The notes under the pieces are model-generated. The model saw only the letters and a program-made list of their open reading frames with translations, was not told the origin of the DNA and made no database searches. The position numbers and the translations under genes are program-made. Source: a virus. Taken from it: 64,000 nt of DNA. Each line of letters opens with the position of its first letter. Positions within the stretch are counted from its first letter, which is position 1. Shown one piece after another: positions 23,128 to 31,971 of the stretch. The DNA is taken from the IMG/VR virus record IMGVR_UViG_3300037258_001185, positions 1-64,000 of that record. One strand, written 5' to 3'.

Positions 23128-23566
23128 GGGCTGGGAAATCCAGGTCGGGCTGTATCACCGCCTGCTGAACGATATTCCGCGCGACCTTCTCGCCGAAGGC
23201 ATGTACCTGGCGCTGCGCGACGGCAAGTGGTTTCCCAAGCCGGCGGAAATTCGCGAGCCGATCAGAAGCGTCCTCGCGCGCCGGCAACTCACCGCGAAAC
23301 GCCTTGATCTGGCGCTCAGCCGCGCTCGCCGGGAGAGCAGGAGTCAACCCACGCGGCGGCCGAGCGAGGAGGAGAAGCGCGAGGTGGAAGCGATCATCGC
23401 GACGCTGTGCGCCAGATCGCCGCGCCACGAACGGCCGCGCGAATCCGAGCGGATGACAGGCGCCGAGCGCGAGCGTGTTGCCGCGGAGACCAAGAGTTTT
23501 CGTTTGCCGGGAGCGGATGATCCCGGCGTCAAAAAATGGCTGCGGGCCATGGGAGAGGAGTGAGCA

Positions 23567-24064
23567 ATGGCGGGTTCGATCAACAAGGTTATCCTGCTCG
23601 GCAACGTCGGTAAGGATCCGGAAATCAGGTCGACACAGGACGGACGCCGTATCGCGAACTTCTCGATCGCGACATCGGAGACGTGGAAAGACCGCGCCTC
23701 CGGCGAGCGCAAGGAGCGCACGACCTGGCACAACATCGTGGTGTTCAACGAACATCTCGTGCCGATCGTCGAGCAGTACGTCAAGAAGGGGTCGAAGCTC
23801 TACGTCGAGGGCGCGATGCAGACCCGCAAGTGGACCGACAACCAGGGCCAGGACCGCTACACGACCGAGGTCGTTCTGGCGCAATACCGCGGCGAGATCG
23901 CGCTGCTCGGCGACAGCCACAGCAACCGCCCGCCCGCCGCCGGCAGCGCGGACGACTATGGTCAGGAATCCGCTCGTCCGGGTTACAGCGCCAGGCACGG
24001 CCTCGGCGCCGGCGTTCCACAGAGCGGGTCCGGAAGCGATCTCGACGACGACATCCCATTTTGA
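23567..24064 (+). CDS. ssb: Single-stranded DNA-binding protein
   Basis: 165 aa. Complete OB-fold: SINKVILLGNVGKDPEIRS at the N-terminus, the ETWKDRASGERKERTTWHNI strands, and KGSKLYVEGAMQTRKW. A Gly/Ser-rich linker leads to the acidic tip DDDIPF, which binds host replication and repair partners. Coats ssDNA during phage replication and RecT-mediated annealing. Confidence 0.97.
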   Translation: MAGSINKVILLGNVGKDPEIRSTQDGRRIANFSIATSETWKDRASGERKERTTWHNIVVFNEHLVPIVEQYVKKGSKLYVEGAMQTRKWTDNQGQDRYTTEVVLAQYRGEIALLGDSHSNRPPAAGSADDYGQESARPGYSARHGLGAGVPQSGSGSDLDDDIPF

Positions 24065-24240
24065 AGCTGATCATCTGCAACGGGCGCGAACTCGAGGTGC
24101 GAGACCTGGGTCCACCGCTTTTGCGGCTTCGCGCCGGAGCCGTGCCCATCAAGATCAACGGTCACTTGGTTGTCGAAGACGACGAGGCGCGCCGCCAGAT
24201 AGCGGCGCTGCTGGCGACGGGCCTGTATCAGCGCGAGTGA
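24061..24240 (+). CDS. Small hypothetical protein (59 aa)
   Basis: Starts at a TTG overlapping the ssb stop. Short beta-like sequence with VEDDEARRQIAALLATGLY at the end. Ends 3 nt before the XRE gene. Supported mainly by context. Confidence 0.5.
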   Translation: MKLIICNGRELEVRDLGPPLLRLRAGAVPIKINGHLVVEDDEARRQIAALLATGLYQRE

Positions 24241-24243
24241 CCG

Positions 24244-24492
24244 ATGCTGGCCGATGACACGATGATCGACGCGGCGCTTTGCCGGGCGGCGCGCGGGCTG
24301 CTCGACTGGTCACAGGATCAGCTCGCCGAGGCGGCGCAGGTCTCCCGCGGCACGATCCTCAGCTTCGAGCGCGGCCTGTCGTTGCCGTGGCGGGTCAATA
24401 GGCTGGCGATCGAAGCTGCATTCGCCGCGGCGGGGATACGATTCGTTAAATCCGCAGACGGAGCAGGGTGCATCCTGGCCGGCCGTCCTTAA
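24244..24492 (+). CDS. XRE-family regulator (82 aa)
   Basis: Single helix-turn-helix: CRAARGLLDWSQDQLAEAAQ, VSRGTILSFERG, a classic XRE arrangement, with a short IRFVKSADGAGCIL extension typical of small alphaproteobacterial XRE proteins. An AAAAG...GCGC palindrome starts at its stop codon, a candidate for autoregulation or termination. Confidence 0.82.
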   Translation: MLADDTMIDAALCRAARGLLDWSQDQLAEAAQVSRGTILSFERGLSLPWRVNRLAIEAAFAAAGIRFVKSADGAGCILAGRP

Positions 24493-24542
24493 AAGAAGCG
24501 CAAAATGCGCACCTTGTACCTTGGATTTGGCAAAAGGTGCGC
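24491..24542. repeat. AAAAGCGC palindrome, copy 2, with a second hairpin
   Basis: AAAAGAAGCGCAAAATGCGC, a degenerate member of the palindrome family, followed by a 9-bp hairpin (24507-24515 with 24534-24542). Lies in the 158-bp gap after the XRE gene. The rest of that gap (to 24650) holds AT-rich sequence and a GC hairpin but no recognised gene. Confidence 0.5.
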
Positions 24543-24650
24543 CGCCGATGAAGTTAAGGCGATTTTTGTTTCATAGTATTCCCAAGCAATAAACAATGTG
24601 CCAGCGGTCCGCCGGGGGGCGGAACGCCTTGACATGCGGCGCGGGGGCGC

Positions 24651-25628
24651 ATGAGGAAGAAACGCGGGAGACCGGCGGCGATCGACCGTCCGCATTATTC
24701 CAGCGGACGCGTCGAGAACCCGGCACATCAGGATATCGCCTCGCCATTTGCCGCAGCGCGCCGCGTCGCGCTCGCCGACCCGCGAGCCGCCGGCACCGCG
24801 GTAAACAAAGCGGAGGCCGCCGCCGGCGCCGCCGGCAAGGCATTCGGTCCGGAAGACGCAGCTCGCGCCATCGCGGGTATCGCGGTCGATGCCGACCGCG
24901 CGAGCACCGCCATCGGCCGCTACTTCCTGTGGTCGTTGCATCACGGCACCAAACACCGCCTGACCGAAGCGCAATACCTGGCCGGCTGCCGATACGCCAG
25001 CCAGCACGGCATGGCCTGGGCGGGCTTGCATGATGACCTCAAACGGGTCAGCGGCGACGTCCTGAGGGACATCGTGGTGCCGCGGCGACACCCGCCTGCG
25101 GCTCTCGGCAACCACGTCGCGACCACGCCGGCGACAGACCTTAACCCCCGGCCGAAACCCAGCCCGGACGAGCTGATCGAGTATCGGCAGCGGCAGTGGC
25201 ATCGGTACATCGCGGCCAGGGAAACGCTGCTCCAGATCGGCTTGGCCGTGACCCTGGCCGTCGAGGATCTCGTCATCGAGGGACACGATCCATGGTGGCT
25301 CAGTCCGTCGTCCTGCCGTCTTGGGGAGACCGAGGCGCGGCACCGCGCGGCCGAGGTGTTTCATCAGCGCTCGATGCTGGTCGACGGCCTGACGGCGCTG
25401 GCCCAACTCTTCGGCACCGATAAAGAGGTCGCCAGCAGAGAGGGCGGCGATCCATCGGGCGCATCCGACACGCCGCGCGCTCCGCCCCCTCAGGCGACGC
25501 GACGAGCGCAGGCCAGGCTGCCGATCATTCTCACCAGGGACGACGCAAACCTTAGCGCCGGCGCCATCGTGGCATCGGTGAACCGCCTGAAGCAGCAGCG
25601 CAATAGCGTGGGGGGTTGCGATGGATAA
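24651..25628 (+). CDS. Hypothetical protein (325 aa)
   Basis: Basic N-terminus (MRKKRGRPAAI), a block DIASPFAAARRVALADPRAAG, GKAFGPEDAARAIAGI, and a helical centre with EYRQRQWHRYIAARETLLQIG. No catalytic motif recognised. Probably a nucleoprotein; seen by memory in similar prophages. Confidence 0.65.
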   Translation: MRKKRGRPAAIDRPHYSSGRVENPAHQDIASPFAAARRVALADPRAAGTAVNKAEAAAGAAGKAFGPEDAARAIAGIAVDADRASTAIGRYFLWSLHHGTKHRLTEAQYLAGCRYASQHGMAWAGLHDDLKRVSGDVLRDIVVPRRHPPAALGNHVATTPATDLNPRPKPSPDELIEYRQRQWHRYIAARETLLQIGLAVTLAVEDLVIEGHDPWWLSPSSCRLGETEARHRAAEVFHQRSMLVDGLTALAQLFGTDKEVASREGGDPSGASDTPRAPPPQATRRAQARLPIILTRDDANLSAGAIVASVNRLKQQRNSVGGCDG

Positions 25629-25830
25629 CTTGAACAGGGCCGGGGCTACCGAGTTGGCCGGTCGCATTTGCGATTACTGGATCAGCAACGGCTTTGCCGG
25701 CATCAGCGCCATTGTCGTGCCGATCGGAAACGTCGGCGGCGAACAAGTGTATGGCGTCCGCAGCAACATCGGCGGCAGCGGCTTCCCGCCGCGCCGGACG
25801 ACCGCGACCAGCACGCGGGAGGCGGCATGA
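25621..25830 (+). CDS. Small hypothetical protein (69 aa)
   Basis: ATG overlaps the upstream end; the stop overlaps the next ATG (ATGA). ELAGRICDYWISNGFAGISA followed by a Gly-rich tail. No function assigned. Confidence 0.6.
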   Translation: MDNLNRAGATELAGRICDYWISNGFAGISAIVVPIGNVGGEQVYGVRSNIGGSGFPPRRTTATSTREAA

Positions 25831-26105
25831 GAAACTTCATCGAGCTGGACGGCGTGAGCGCCATCGAGCGGGATATTCTGATTGCCTCGCGATGGGCGGC
25901 AGCGATGGCCATGAAGGCGATCTCCGCCTCGGCGGTCTGGGGCGCCGATTTTAACGCGGACACCCACCGGGGGCGCCCCTCGCCGGCAATCGTGCGCATC
26001 AACGCTCCGGGTTACCCCAAGGTTGTCCGCGACCGCCTCGGGCGCGAGTTCGTGGTTCACCGCGGCGTCGACCGCGCCACGTTCCGGGGGATGCAGTCCA
26101 GATGA
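25827..26105 (+). CDS. Hypothetical protein (92 aa)
   Basis: Coupled by ATGA overlaps on both sides. Contains IVRINAPGYPKVVRDRLGREFVV. No recognised family. Confidence 0.6.
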   Translation: MRNFIELDGVSAIERDILIASRWAAAMAMKAISASAVWGADFNADTHRGRPSPAIVRINAPGYPKVVRDRLGREFVVHRGVDRATFRGMQSR

Positions 26106-26695
26106 TACTGGCAGCAGATCATCCAGCCGCCAGCACGGCCCGCATCCATGGCAACGGCTTCCTGCAGATCGACCTGCTGGACGGATCGCGGCTGCATCTT
26201 TGGGATGACCGGCTGCCGAGGCAGGCGGTCAACTCGGCGATCCACAACCACCGCTTCGGCTTCATCAGCGAGGTGCTGCGCGGCACGATCATCAATACCG
26301 AGCTCGCGTGGGTGCCGGCCGCTTCCAACGGCGATGGTCGCGCGACGCACGCGCTCTACCGGACCGAGCGCCGTGCCGGCACCGAGGACACGCACCTCGT
26401 CGACACCGGCCACCGCGGCACCTTCGTCGCGACCAAATCCCATATCGTGCACGCCGGCAATCGCTACCGGTTCCCGGCGGCTCGTTTCCACACGACGCAC
26501 CACCTCGGCCTGACGGTAACGCGGCTGCACAAGCGCCACATCGACGAGACAGTGGCGGTGATCGCGGCCCTGCGTCTCGGCGAGCAGCCCGACAACGAGT
26601 TCAATCGCGACACAGCCCCGATCCCCGGATGGGTGTGGAGCGTCGTGGCGCCCTACCTGACTGCCGCGCCAGCCGAACTGCCGGTGGCTGCCTGA
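26102..26695 (+). CDS. Cupin-like hypothetical protein (197 aa)
   Basis: A beta-rich protein with a His cluster: NSAIHNHRFGFISEVLRGT, HIVHAGNRYRFP and TTHHLGL, compatible with a metal-binding double-stranded beta-helix (cupin). Substrate unknown; the cupin call is pattern-based inference. Confidence 0.55.
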   Translation: MILAADHPAASTARIHGNGFLQIDLLDGSRLHLWDDRLPRQAVNSAIHNHRFGFISEVLRGTIINTELAWVPAASNGDGRATHALYRTERRAGTEDTHLVDTGHRGTFVATKSHIVHAGNRYRFPAARFHTTHHLGLTVTRLHKRHIDETVAVIAALRLGEQPDNEFNRDTAPIPGWVWSVVAPYLTAAPAELPVAA

Positions 26696-26733
26696 TGGAC
26701 GCGCACGTCCGGCCCAACTGACGGAGAACGTAG

Positions 26734-26934
26734 ATGCCGACAATCGGATTCCTACCGCTGCTTGGTCTGCTGTTCATCGGCCTCAAGCTCGGGGGCGTGA
26801 TCGCCTGGTCGTGGTTCTGGGTAACGCTGCCGCTCTGGGCCGGCCTCTTCGTCGCGCTTGCGATATTTGGCGTCATCGCGGTCATCACCACACTCGCCGG
26901 CATATCGATCAAGGCCACGACACACCGCCGATAA
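26734..26934 (+). CDS. Small membrane protein, TM Fragile-X-F type
   Basis: 66 aa with two hydrophobic helices around an aromatic WSWFWVTLPLW motif, the hallmark of the small phage family annotated as transmembrane Fragile-X-F protein. Function unknown; GGAGAA precedes the ATG. Confidence 0.7.
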   Translation: MPTIGFLPLLGLLFIGLKLGGVIAWSWFWVTLPLWAGLFVALAIFGVIAVITTLAGISIKATTHRR

Positions 26935-26980
26935 TAGCGGCCCGGCGCCCTCCCTTCGGGGCACTGAAAGAGGTCTGAGA

Positions 26981-27028
26981 ATGGTAGTTATCGTCGCTCA
27001 CGCAGGCGTTTCCTGGGGCCGGTTCTGA
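26981..27028 (+). CDS. Possible 15-aa leader peptide of the integrase gene
   Basis: MVVIVAHAGVSWGRF, preceded by AGAGG at a good distance. It lies in the 106-bp gap before the integrase. The segment GGTAGTTATCG at its start can pair with CGATAACC immediately before the integrase ATG, which could hide that start until the leader is translated. Confidence 0.35.
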   Translation: MVVIVAHAGVSWGRF

Positions 27029-27040
27029 CCGGCGATAACC

Positions 27041-28012
27041 ATGGAAACCCGATCCCACGAAATGCCCGAAAACGCCAACCTTCCTGCGCGCCTCGGCGAC
27101 CTGCCGGCCATCGGCCAAAGGGCGGCCGATTTTGCGCGCTCGGCGAGGTCGCCGGCGACGCTGCGCGCATACGAGTGGGATTGGGCCGATTTCGTCGCGT
27201 GGTGCGATGCGCTTGACCTCGCTTCCCTGCCGGCCGAACCGACGACAGTCGGGGCCTACCTCTCTGACCGTGCAGGGAAATTGAAGGTCGCGACGCTCGA
27301 ACGGCGGCGCGCCGCGATCGCGTTTTATCATCGGCGCGCCGGGCATGGGTTCGATAATGAGCATTTGGCCATCGCCAGCGTCATGTCCGGCATCCGCCGA
27401 ACGCTCGGATCTCGCCAGGACGGCAAGGCGGCGATTCTGACCGAGGATCTGCGCGCAATGGTGCGAACCCTGCCGGACACGCTGCGCGGCGTGCGCGACC
27501 GCGCCGTCCTGCTGATCGGCTTCGGCGGCGCCTTCCGACGCTCCGAACTGGTCGCCCTCGATCGCGAGGATTGCCAGATCAGCTCCGGTGGCATCGTCAT
27601 CACCGTACGGAAATCGAAAACCGACCAGGAGGGCCGCGGCCGCGAGGTTGGCATTCCGCGCTCGAAGCGCACTTGCCCGGTCGCCGCGCTTGAGCACTGG
27701 CTGCGGATGGCTGGGATCGAGGACGGCCCGGTGTTCTGCGCTGTCGTGCACAACACCAAGCCCGGCGCCAGGCTGGCTGGCAAAGCCGTCGCCGACATCG
27801 TAAAGGCCGCCGCCAAGGCCGCCGGATACGACCCGGCGAAATACGGCGCCCATTCACTGCGCAGCGGCTTTGCCACATCGGCGGCCCGGGCCGGCGCCGA
27901 TATCGCGCACATCATGCAGCAGACCGGCCACAAGAGCGTCGACGTCGCGCGCCGCTATGTCCGTCGCGGCAACCTGTTTGAAAACCCGGCGTCCAAGGCG
28001 GTGCGACTGTGA
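27041..28012 (+). CDS. int: Tyrosine-family integrase
   Basis: 323 aa. N-terminal SAM-like core-binding domain (residues 30-120, LRAYEWDWADFVAWC). Catalytic set visible: Arg166/167 in FGGAFRRSEL, Lys about 191, His271 and Arg274 in HSLRSGF, His297 in TGHKS, and Tyr306 in ARRYV. Shows the phage is temperate. No excisionase was recognised nearby, and no attP core or tRNA-like sequence is visible. Confidence 0.93.
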   Translation: METRSHEMPENANLPARLGDLPAIGQRAADFARSARSPATLRAYEWDWADFVAWCDALDLASLPAEPTTVGAYLSDRAGKLKVATLERRRAAIAFYHRRAGHGFDNEHLAIASVMSGIRRTLGSRQDGKAAILTEDLRAMVRTLPDTLRGVRDRAVLLIGFGGAFRRSELVALDREDCQISSGGIVITVRKSKTDQEGRGREVGIPRSKRTCPVAALEHWLRMAGIEDGPVFCAVVHNTKPGARLAGKAVADIVKAAAKAAGYDPAKYGAHSLRSGFATSAARAGADIAHIMQQTGHKSVDVARRYVRRGNLFENPASKAVRL

Positions 28013-28206
28013 GTTTGGTTATCGCCGAGCTGCTGCAGATCGCACTTCAGGGCGCGATCATCCTGCTCATGGCGCAGGGTTATTGGCTGTTCCTGGCAGC
28101 CCATCTGCCGCTCGCCGCGCTTGCCGGCTACTGCGGAACCACCGCGACGCTGATTGCCGCCAATCTCCACGTAGCGCTGACACGGGGGAAGGGACATGCC
28201 AACTAA
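28009..28206 (+). CDS. Small membrane protein (65 aa)
   Basis: GTG start overlapping the integrase stop (GTGA). Two hydrophobic segments (residues 5-25 and 27-52). Overlaps the next gene by 11 nt. Function unknown. Confidence 0.55.
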   Translation: MSLVIAELLQIALQGAIILLMAQGYWLFLAAHLPLAALAGYCGTTATLIAANLHVALTRGKGHAN

Positions 28207-29578
28207 GCCGCGATCGCCGGACAGAATTGCCGCCATCACCGCCGCGGTCGAGGATTGCCTGCGGGAGGGCTTCACGCCGCCCGGCCAATTCGGCGGGCGC
28301 GGCTCAGCCATTCGGGAGGCCGCACGTCGCCTGGACGTCAACCCGACGACGCTTCTCGGCACGGTTCGGGGCGAGGAAGAAAAATTCCGCTGCAACAAGC
28401 CGGCCCGCGTGCCGGACTGGAGCCTGTACGCGCCGCCGGACGAGAGCTCGCGGGTAGTCGGCGCCAGCGGTCACACGCTGAAGGGCGTCTCGATCCTGAC
28501 CGACGCCAAGGGCGTCGAGATGGGGCGCTGGACAAAAACCGCGCGGGCCGGCCGCGATGATGCGGACGTCCAGCACCTCCCTGACCCCAAGACGATCAGC
28601 AAGATCAGCACGCTCAAGGACCAGGACGGCAAGGTCACCCAGCAATGGGTAACGGAGAAGCCGGCAGATGCCGAGCGGGAGGCGCTGTGGTTTGCTGCGG
28701 CTGCGGCGCTGGCCGCGGCGTTGCCGCCGGCGCCTCCGATAGCCGGGCCCGCGAACCAGCCGAGCGCTGACCTGCTCGCGCTCTATCCGGTCGGTGACCA
28801 CCACAATGGCCTCTATGCCTGGTGGCGAGAAACTGGCGCATCCTACGACCTCGATATCGCCGAGAAGCTGCTGGCGCGGGCGACCGACGAATTGATCGCG
28901 TTGCTGCCACCCTGCGAGACATCGCTGATCGCGCTGCTGGGCGATTATTTCCACTACGACAGCCTGGAGCCGGTGACGCCGACGAGCCGCAACATGCTCG
29001 ACAGCGACGGCCGCTACGCCAAGATGATCGACGTCGGCATGCGCAGCGTGCGCCGGATGATCGAGCGCGCTGCCGAGCGCCACAGCCGCGTCCATGTCAT
29101 CGTCGAAACCGGCAATCACGACCTGTCGAGTTCGATCTTTCTCGCGCTGGCGCTCCACCAGATTTACCGCGACAACCCGCGGATCACCATCGACACGTCG
29201 CCGGCGCATTTCCACTACTTCGAGTGGGGCAAGGTGCTGATCGCCACGCATCACGGCCACGGCGTCAAGATGCAAAACCTGCCGCTGATCATGGCCGCCG
29301 ATCGACGTGAGGCGTGGGGCCGAACCAAATACGGCTACTGGCTGACCGGCCACGTCCACCATGCCGAGACGCAATCGGCAGTCGTCAACAAGGATTTTGC
29401 CAACGTTTCGGTCGAGAGCTTCCGTGTCCTCGCCCCGGTCGACGCCTGGGCAGCCCAGAAAGGCTACCGCTCGATCCGGGACATGAAAGCCATCGTGATG
29501 CACCGTGAGTTCGGCGAGGTCGCGAGATTTTCGGTGAAACCAGAAATGTTTGATACGGGGATGGAGTTGGCCGCATGA
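28196..29578 (+). CDS. Calcineurin-like metallophosphoesterase with N-terminal HTH
   Basis: 460 aa. N-terminal helix-turn-helix-like region (GSAIREAARRLDVNPTTLLG), a linker with SILTDAKGVEMGRW, then the phosphoesterase core: VGDHHNG, LLGDYFHYDS, ETGNHD, ATHHGHG and TGHVHH, giving all five metal-binding motifs. Phage enzymes of this layout are probably nucleases or phosphatases on nucleic acid; substrate unknown. Confidence 0.85.
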   Translation: MPTKPRSPDRIAAITAAVEDCLREGFTPPGQFGGRGSAIREAARRLDVNPTTLLGTVRGEEEKFRCNKPARVPDWSLYAPPDESSRVVGASGHTLKGVSILTDAKGVEMGRWTKTARAGRDDADVQHLPDPKTISKISTLKDQDGKVTQQWVTEKPADAEREALWFAAAAALAAALPPAPPIAGPANQPSADLLALYPVGDHHNGLYAWWRETGASYDLDIAEKLLARATDELIALLPPCETSLIALLGDYFHYDSLEPVTPTSRNMLDSDGRYAKMIDVGMRSVRRMIERAAERHSRVHVIVETGNHDLSSSIFLALALHQIYRDNPRITIDTSPAHFHYFEWGKVLIATHHGHGVKMQNLPLIMAADRREAWGRTKYGYWLTGHVHHAETQSAVVNKDFANVSVESFRVLAPVDAWAAQKGYRSIRDMKAIVMHREFGEVARFSVKPEMFDTGMELAA

Positions 29579-29946
29579 GCTATTGGTACATCGGTTCTCC
29601 ATACGCCAAATACCCCGGCGGCCCCGACGCGGCCTTCGATGAAATCTGCCGCGTCATGGGCGAGTTCGCGAAAGCCGGAGTGCCGGCATTTTCGCCAATC
29701 GCGCATTGCCATCCGATCGCCAAGGCGGCCGGCCTCGATCCGCTCGACTACAGAATCTGGCTGCCGTTTATGGAGCCGATTATGACCGGCGCCAAAGGCC
29801 TCGTCGTCGTCAAGATGGCGACCTGGGAAGACAGCTACGGCCTGAAGCAGGAGATCATCAGCTTCGACTCGGCCCGCAAGCAGATCCGCTATCTCGACCC
29901 GGACATGCTGTTCCTCGACAATGTGCCCCTGCGGAGGGTGGCGTGA
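29575..29946 (+). CDS. DUF1937 (nucleoside deoxyribosyltransferase-like)
   Basis: 123 aa. N-terminus YIGSPYAKYPGG, PAFSPIAHCHPIA, an IWLPFMEPIM segment and LVVVKMATWEDSYGLKQEI with conserved Asp/Glu are diagnostic of DUF1937, a relative of deoxyribosyltransferases. It may act in nucleotide salvage. ATGA overlap upstream, TGATG downstream. Confidence 0.85.
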   Translation: MSYWYIGSPYAKYPGGPDAAFDEICRVMGEFAKAGVPAFSPIAHCHPIAKAAGLDPLDYRIWLPFMEPIMTGAKGLVVVKMATWEDSYGLKQEIISFDSARKQIRYLDPDMLFLDNVPLRRVA

Positions 29947-30659
29947 TGGCGGATTCACGGACATGGGCCGCTGCTGGCGAAGAGGTATGCGCGACGGCCG
30001 CGGCGCCCGGCGAGCCGCAGATGAACCCCAAGGATCGCGTCGCCAAGGGCAAGGTGCCGCTGAGCCTGATCCCGCCGTCGGCGCTGGTCTACTGCGCGAT
30101 GGCGCTCCGCTCCGGGGCCTACGAGTCGCCGCGGGCTGATGGCGGCATTGGGTACGATCCGTATAACTGGCGCGCCATCGCGATCCAGTACATGACCTAT
30201 CTCGATGCCGACCTGCGGCACAGCGCTCGGCTGATCGATCGCGAGGATTTTGATCCGGTCAGCGCCGTGCACGCGCTCGGTCACAAGATGGCCTGCTGCG
30301 CCATTCTGATCGATGCCATCGAGGGCGGATGGCTGATCGACGACCGGCCGCTACGCGGTCCGGCGCCGGCATTGCTCGACCGGATGAAGACGTTCATCGC
30401 GGAACGGACGGCGGCGGCCGAGCAAACGGCCACGCCACCGGCCGATCTCTCGATGGTCGAGCCGGAAGCGCGCCGGCTCAGGCCGACCGACAGCGCAGGT
30501 GATCGCCGCGGGCTCGACGAACAGGGCGAACCGATCGGCAATGTGCGGGAGCCGCGCGACAGCATGATCCAGGATTTGCTCAGCAAAAGCGCGGCCGCCT
30601 TCACTGCCATGCCGCCGGAGCAACGCCGCACGCGCCGGATATGGCACCACCAGGTCTGA
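29946..30659 (+). CDS. dATP/dGTP diphosphohydrolase-like protein (DUF5664)
   Basis: 237 aa. Residues 30-130 match DUF5664: NPKDRVAKGKVPLSLIPPSA, AMALRSGAYE, YDPYNWRAI, YLDADLRHSA, SAVHALGHKMAC. Relatives hydrolyse dATP/dGTP and occur in phages with altered purines, but no PurZ or DatZ is visible here, so base replacement cannot be claimed. The C-terminal 100 residues are charged and variable. Confidence 0.78.
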   Translation: MADSRTWAAAGEEVCATAAAPGEPQMNPKDRVAKGKVPLSLIPPSALVYCAMALRSGAYESPRADGGIGYDPYNWRAIAIQYMTYLDADLRHSARLIDREDFDPVSAVHALGHKMACCAILIDAIEGGWLIDDRPLRGPAPALLDRMKTFIAERTAAAEQTATPPADLSMVEPEARRLRPTDSAGDRRGLDEQGEPIGNVREPRDSMIQDLLSKSAAAFTAMPPEQRRTRRIWHHQV

Positions 30660-30663
30660 TGCC

Positions 30664-30855
30664 ATGACCGATCCGACCGTCATCCTGGATCCTCATGCCG
30701 TCTGGATGCTGATCGTCTGCAGCGGCCTGGCTCTGTTTTTCTCGATCGTGCAGCTCGCAATCGATGTCCGCCGGCCGCCGCCGCCACCGTTGCCGCCGCG
30801 CGACAAGCGTGACGATCCGGACCCGGCCAACTACCCGATCTTCCCGATTTTCTGA
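30664..30855 (+). CDS. Small membrane protein (63 aa)
   Basis: One hydrophobic helix (residues 12-33) followed by a polyproline stretch and a short charged tail. Rz/holin-like roles cannot be supported from sequence alone. Confidence 0.55.
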   Translation: MTDPTVILDPHAVWMLIVCSGLALFFSIVQLAIDVRRPPPPPLPPRDKRDDPDPANYPIFPIF

Positions 30856-30861
30856 GGGCAT

Positions 30862-31062
30862 ATGACCGAGGACGATCTCGCTGAAGCAACAGGCCTCGTG
30901 AGCCGCTTCTATCGGGCGAAGAAACACGGAGCGCCGCACGAGACGCTGTTTGCGATCCAGCGCCGGCTATTGGTGCTGAACGTGACGCTGAACACGCCCG
31001 TCGAGGCGCCCGATCCGCACGCGCCGCCTGGCGGATCAGTCCTCGCCCAGAAAGCAGCCTAA
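30862..31062 (+). CDS. Small hypothetical protein (66 aa)
   Basis: Helical, charged; GAGGGCAT lies before the ATG. No family recognised. Confidence 0.55.
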   Translation: MTEDDLAEATGLVSRFYRAKKHGAPHETLFAIQRRLLVLNVTLNTPVEAPDPHAPPGGSVLAQKAA

Positions 31063-31077
31063 GAGGAGAACTGGCTC

Positions 31078-31362
31078 ATGGCAGACAACAGGCACGACGC
31101 CGCGACCGAGTATGCCGAGACGCAATCTGCGATCGCCGCGGCGCTGACGGAAGACGCGGTCTCCCGGCTGCGCGCCAGCAACCTCGACGCCCCGACGGAA
31201 TGGCCGCTCCGGTTGGCGTGGTGGGGCGCCCCCATCGGCTTGATGATCGAAACCGAACAAGGGACGTACTGCCTTTCGCCCGACGACCCGATCAAGCCAG
31301 CGGACGCCCTGCGCCGGCTGTTCCATCCGGGATTTGCCTCGCCGCATGGCGGCTGGTGCTGA
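31078..31362 (+). CDS. Hypothetical protein (94 aa)
   Basis: Preceded by GAGGAGA. Soluble; contains WPLRLAWWGAPIGLMIET. No family recognised. Confidence 0.6.
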   Translation: MADNRHDAATEYAETQSAIAAALTEDAVSRLRASNLDAPTEWPLRLAWWGAPIGLMIETEQGTYCLSPDDPIKPADALRRLFHPGFASPHGGWC

Positions 31363-31374
31363 AGGAGGACCACG

Positions 31375-31839
31375 ATGGCATCCAAGTTCAACATCTTCAA
31401 CAAGGGCGACATCGTGGTGGTGTCATACGCGGAACGGCAGCCGCATCTGTTTCGGTACGTCAAAGGCTTTGTCGCCGATGACGGCGAGATACTGCATCGG
31501 GTCGACTCGATCGAGACGGATTTTGGCGCGCACCAGGCCATCGTCCCGGATGAGCATATCGAACTCGCTGGCGAACTCCGGTTCTTTGCCGTCGATCATT
31601 GGGTCTACGAGCTGGAGAACGACACCATTCGCCAAGCCGCCAATTTCGATACGAGCGAGGCCGCCGGTCGTTGCGCGCAGTTGATGCAGGCCGGTCTCGA
31701 TGCGGCGCAATCCGAGCTACGGCCGAGCGCGGGAAAGCTGTTCTTGGCGCTCGAACACGGGAACGCCGAGCATCGCGCATGGCTGCGCACCGCGATCAAC
31801 GCCATTTTCGCCGGCGAGCCCGTCCCGCTGCCGGCTTAA
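31375..31839 (+). CDS. Hypothetical protein (154 aa)
   Basis: GGAGG precedes the ATG. N-terminal beta-rich half (NKGDIVVVSYAERQPHLFRY), helical C-terminal half. Last gene of the rightward block; it meets a leftward frame at 31836. Confidence 0.6.
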   Translation: MASKFNIFNKGDIVVVSYAERQPHLFRYVKGFVADDGEILHRVDSIETDFGAHQAIVPDEHIELAGELRFFAVDHWVYELENDTIRQAANFDTSEAAGRCAQLMQAGLDAAQSELRPSAGKLFLALEHGNAEHRAWLRTAINAIFAGEPVPLPA

Positions 31840-31958
31840 GCAGCCGCCAGCAGGTCTGCCTGGACGGCCGACGAGCGCAGCGCCTGCTCCATCTGCGCGA
31901 GGTGCTTCTGGATCAGCGCCAGCTTGTCGGCGTAGGTTATGGCGCGGCTCGGATCAAT
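31836..31958 (-). pseudogene. Open frame without a standard start (possible remnant)
   Basis: On the minus strand a stretch IDPSRAITYADKLALIQKHL continues into a helical end with a TAA at 31836-31838, but there is no ATG, GTG or TTG before an upstream stop (31968-31970); only ATT at 31956-31958. It resembles the C-terminus of a real coiled protein, so a truncated gene or an ATT start is possible. Confidence 0.3.
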
Positions 31959-31971
31959 GCGCGCCTTTTAT

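Noticed and set aside
29946-30659. Evidence for a 2-aminoadenine (Z) genome
   Set aside because: Only a DUF5664-type protein is present; no PurZ or DatZ was seen in the window.
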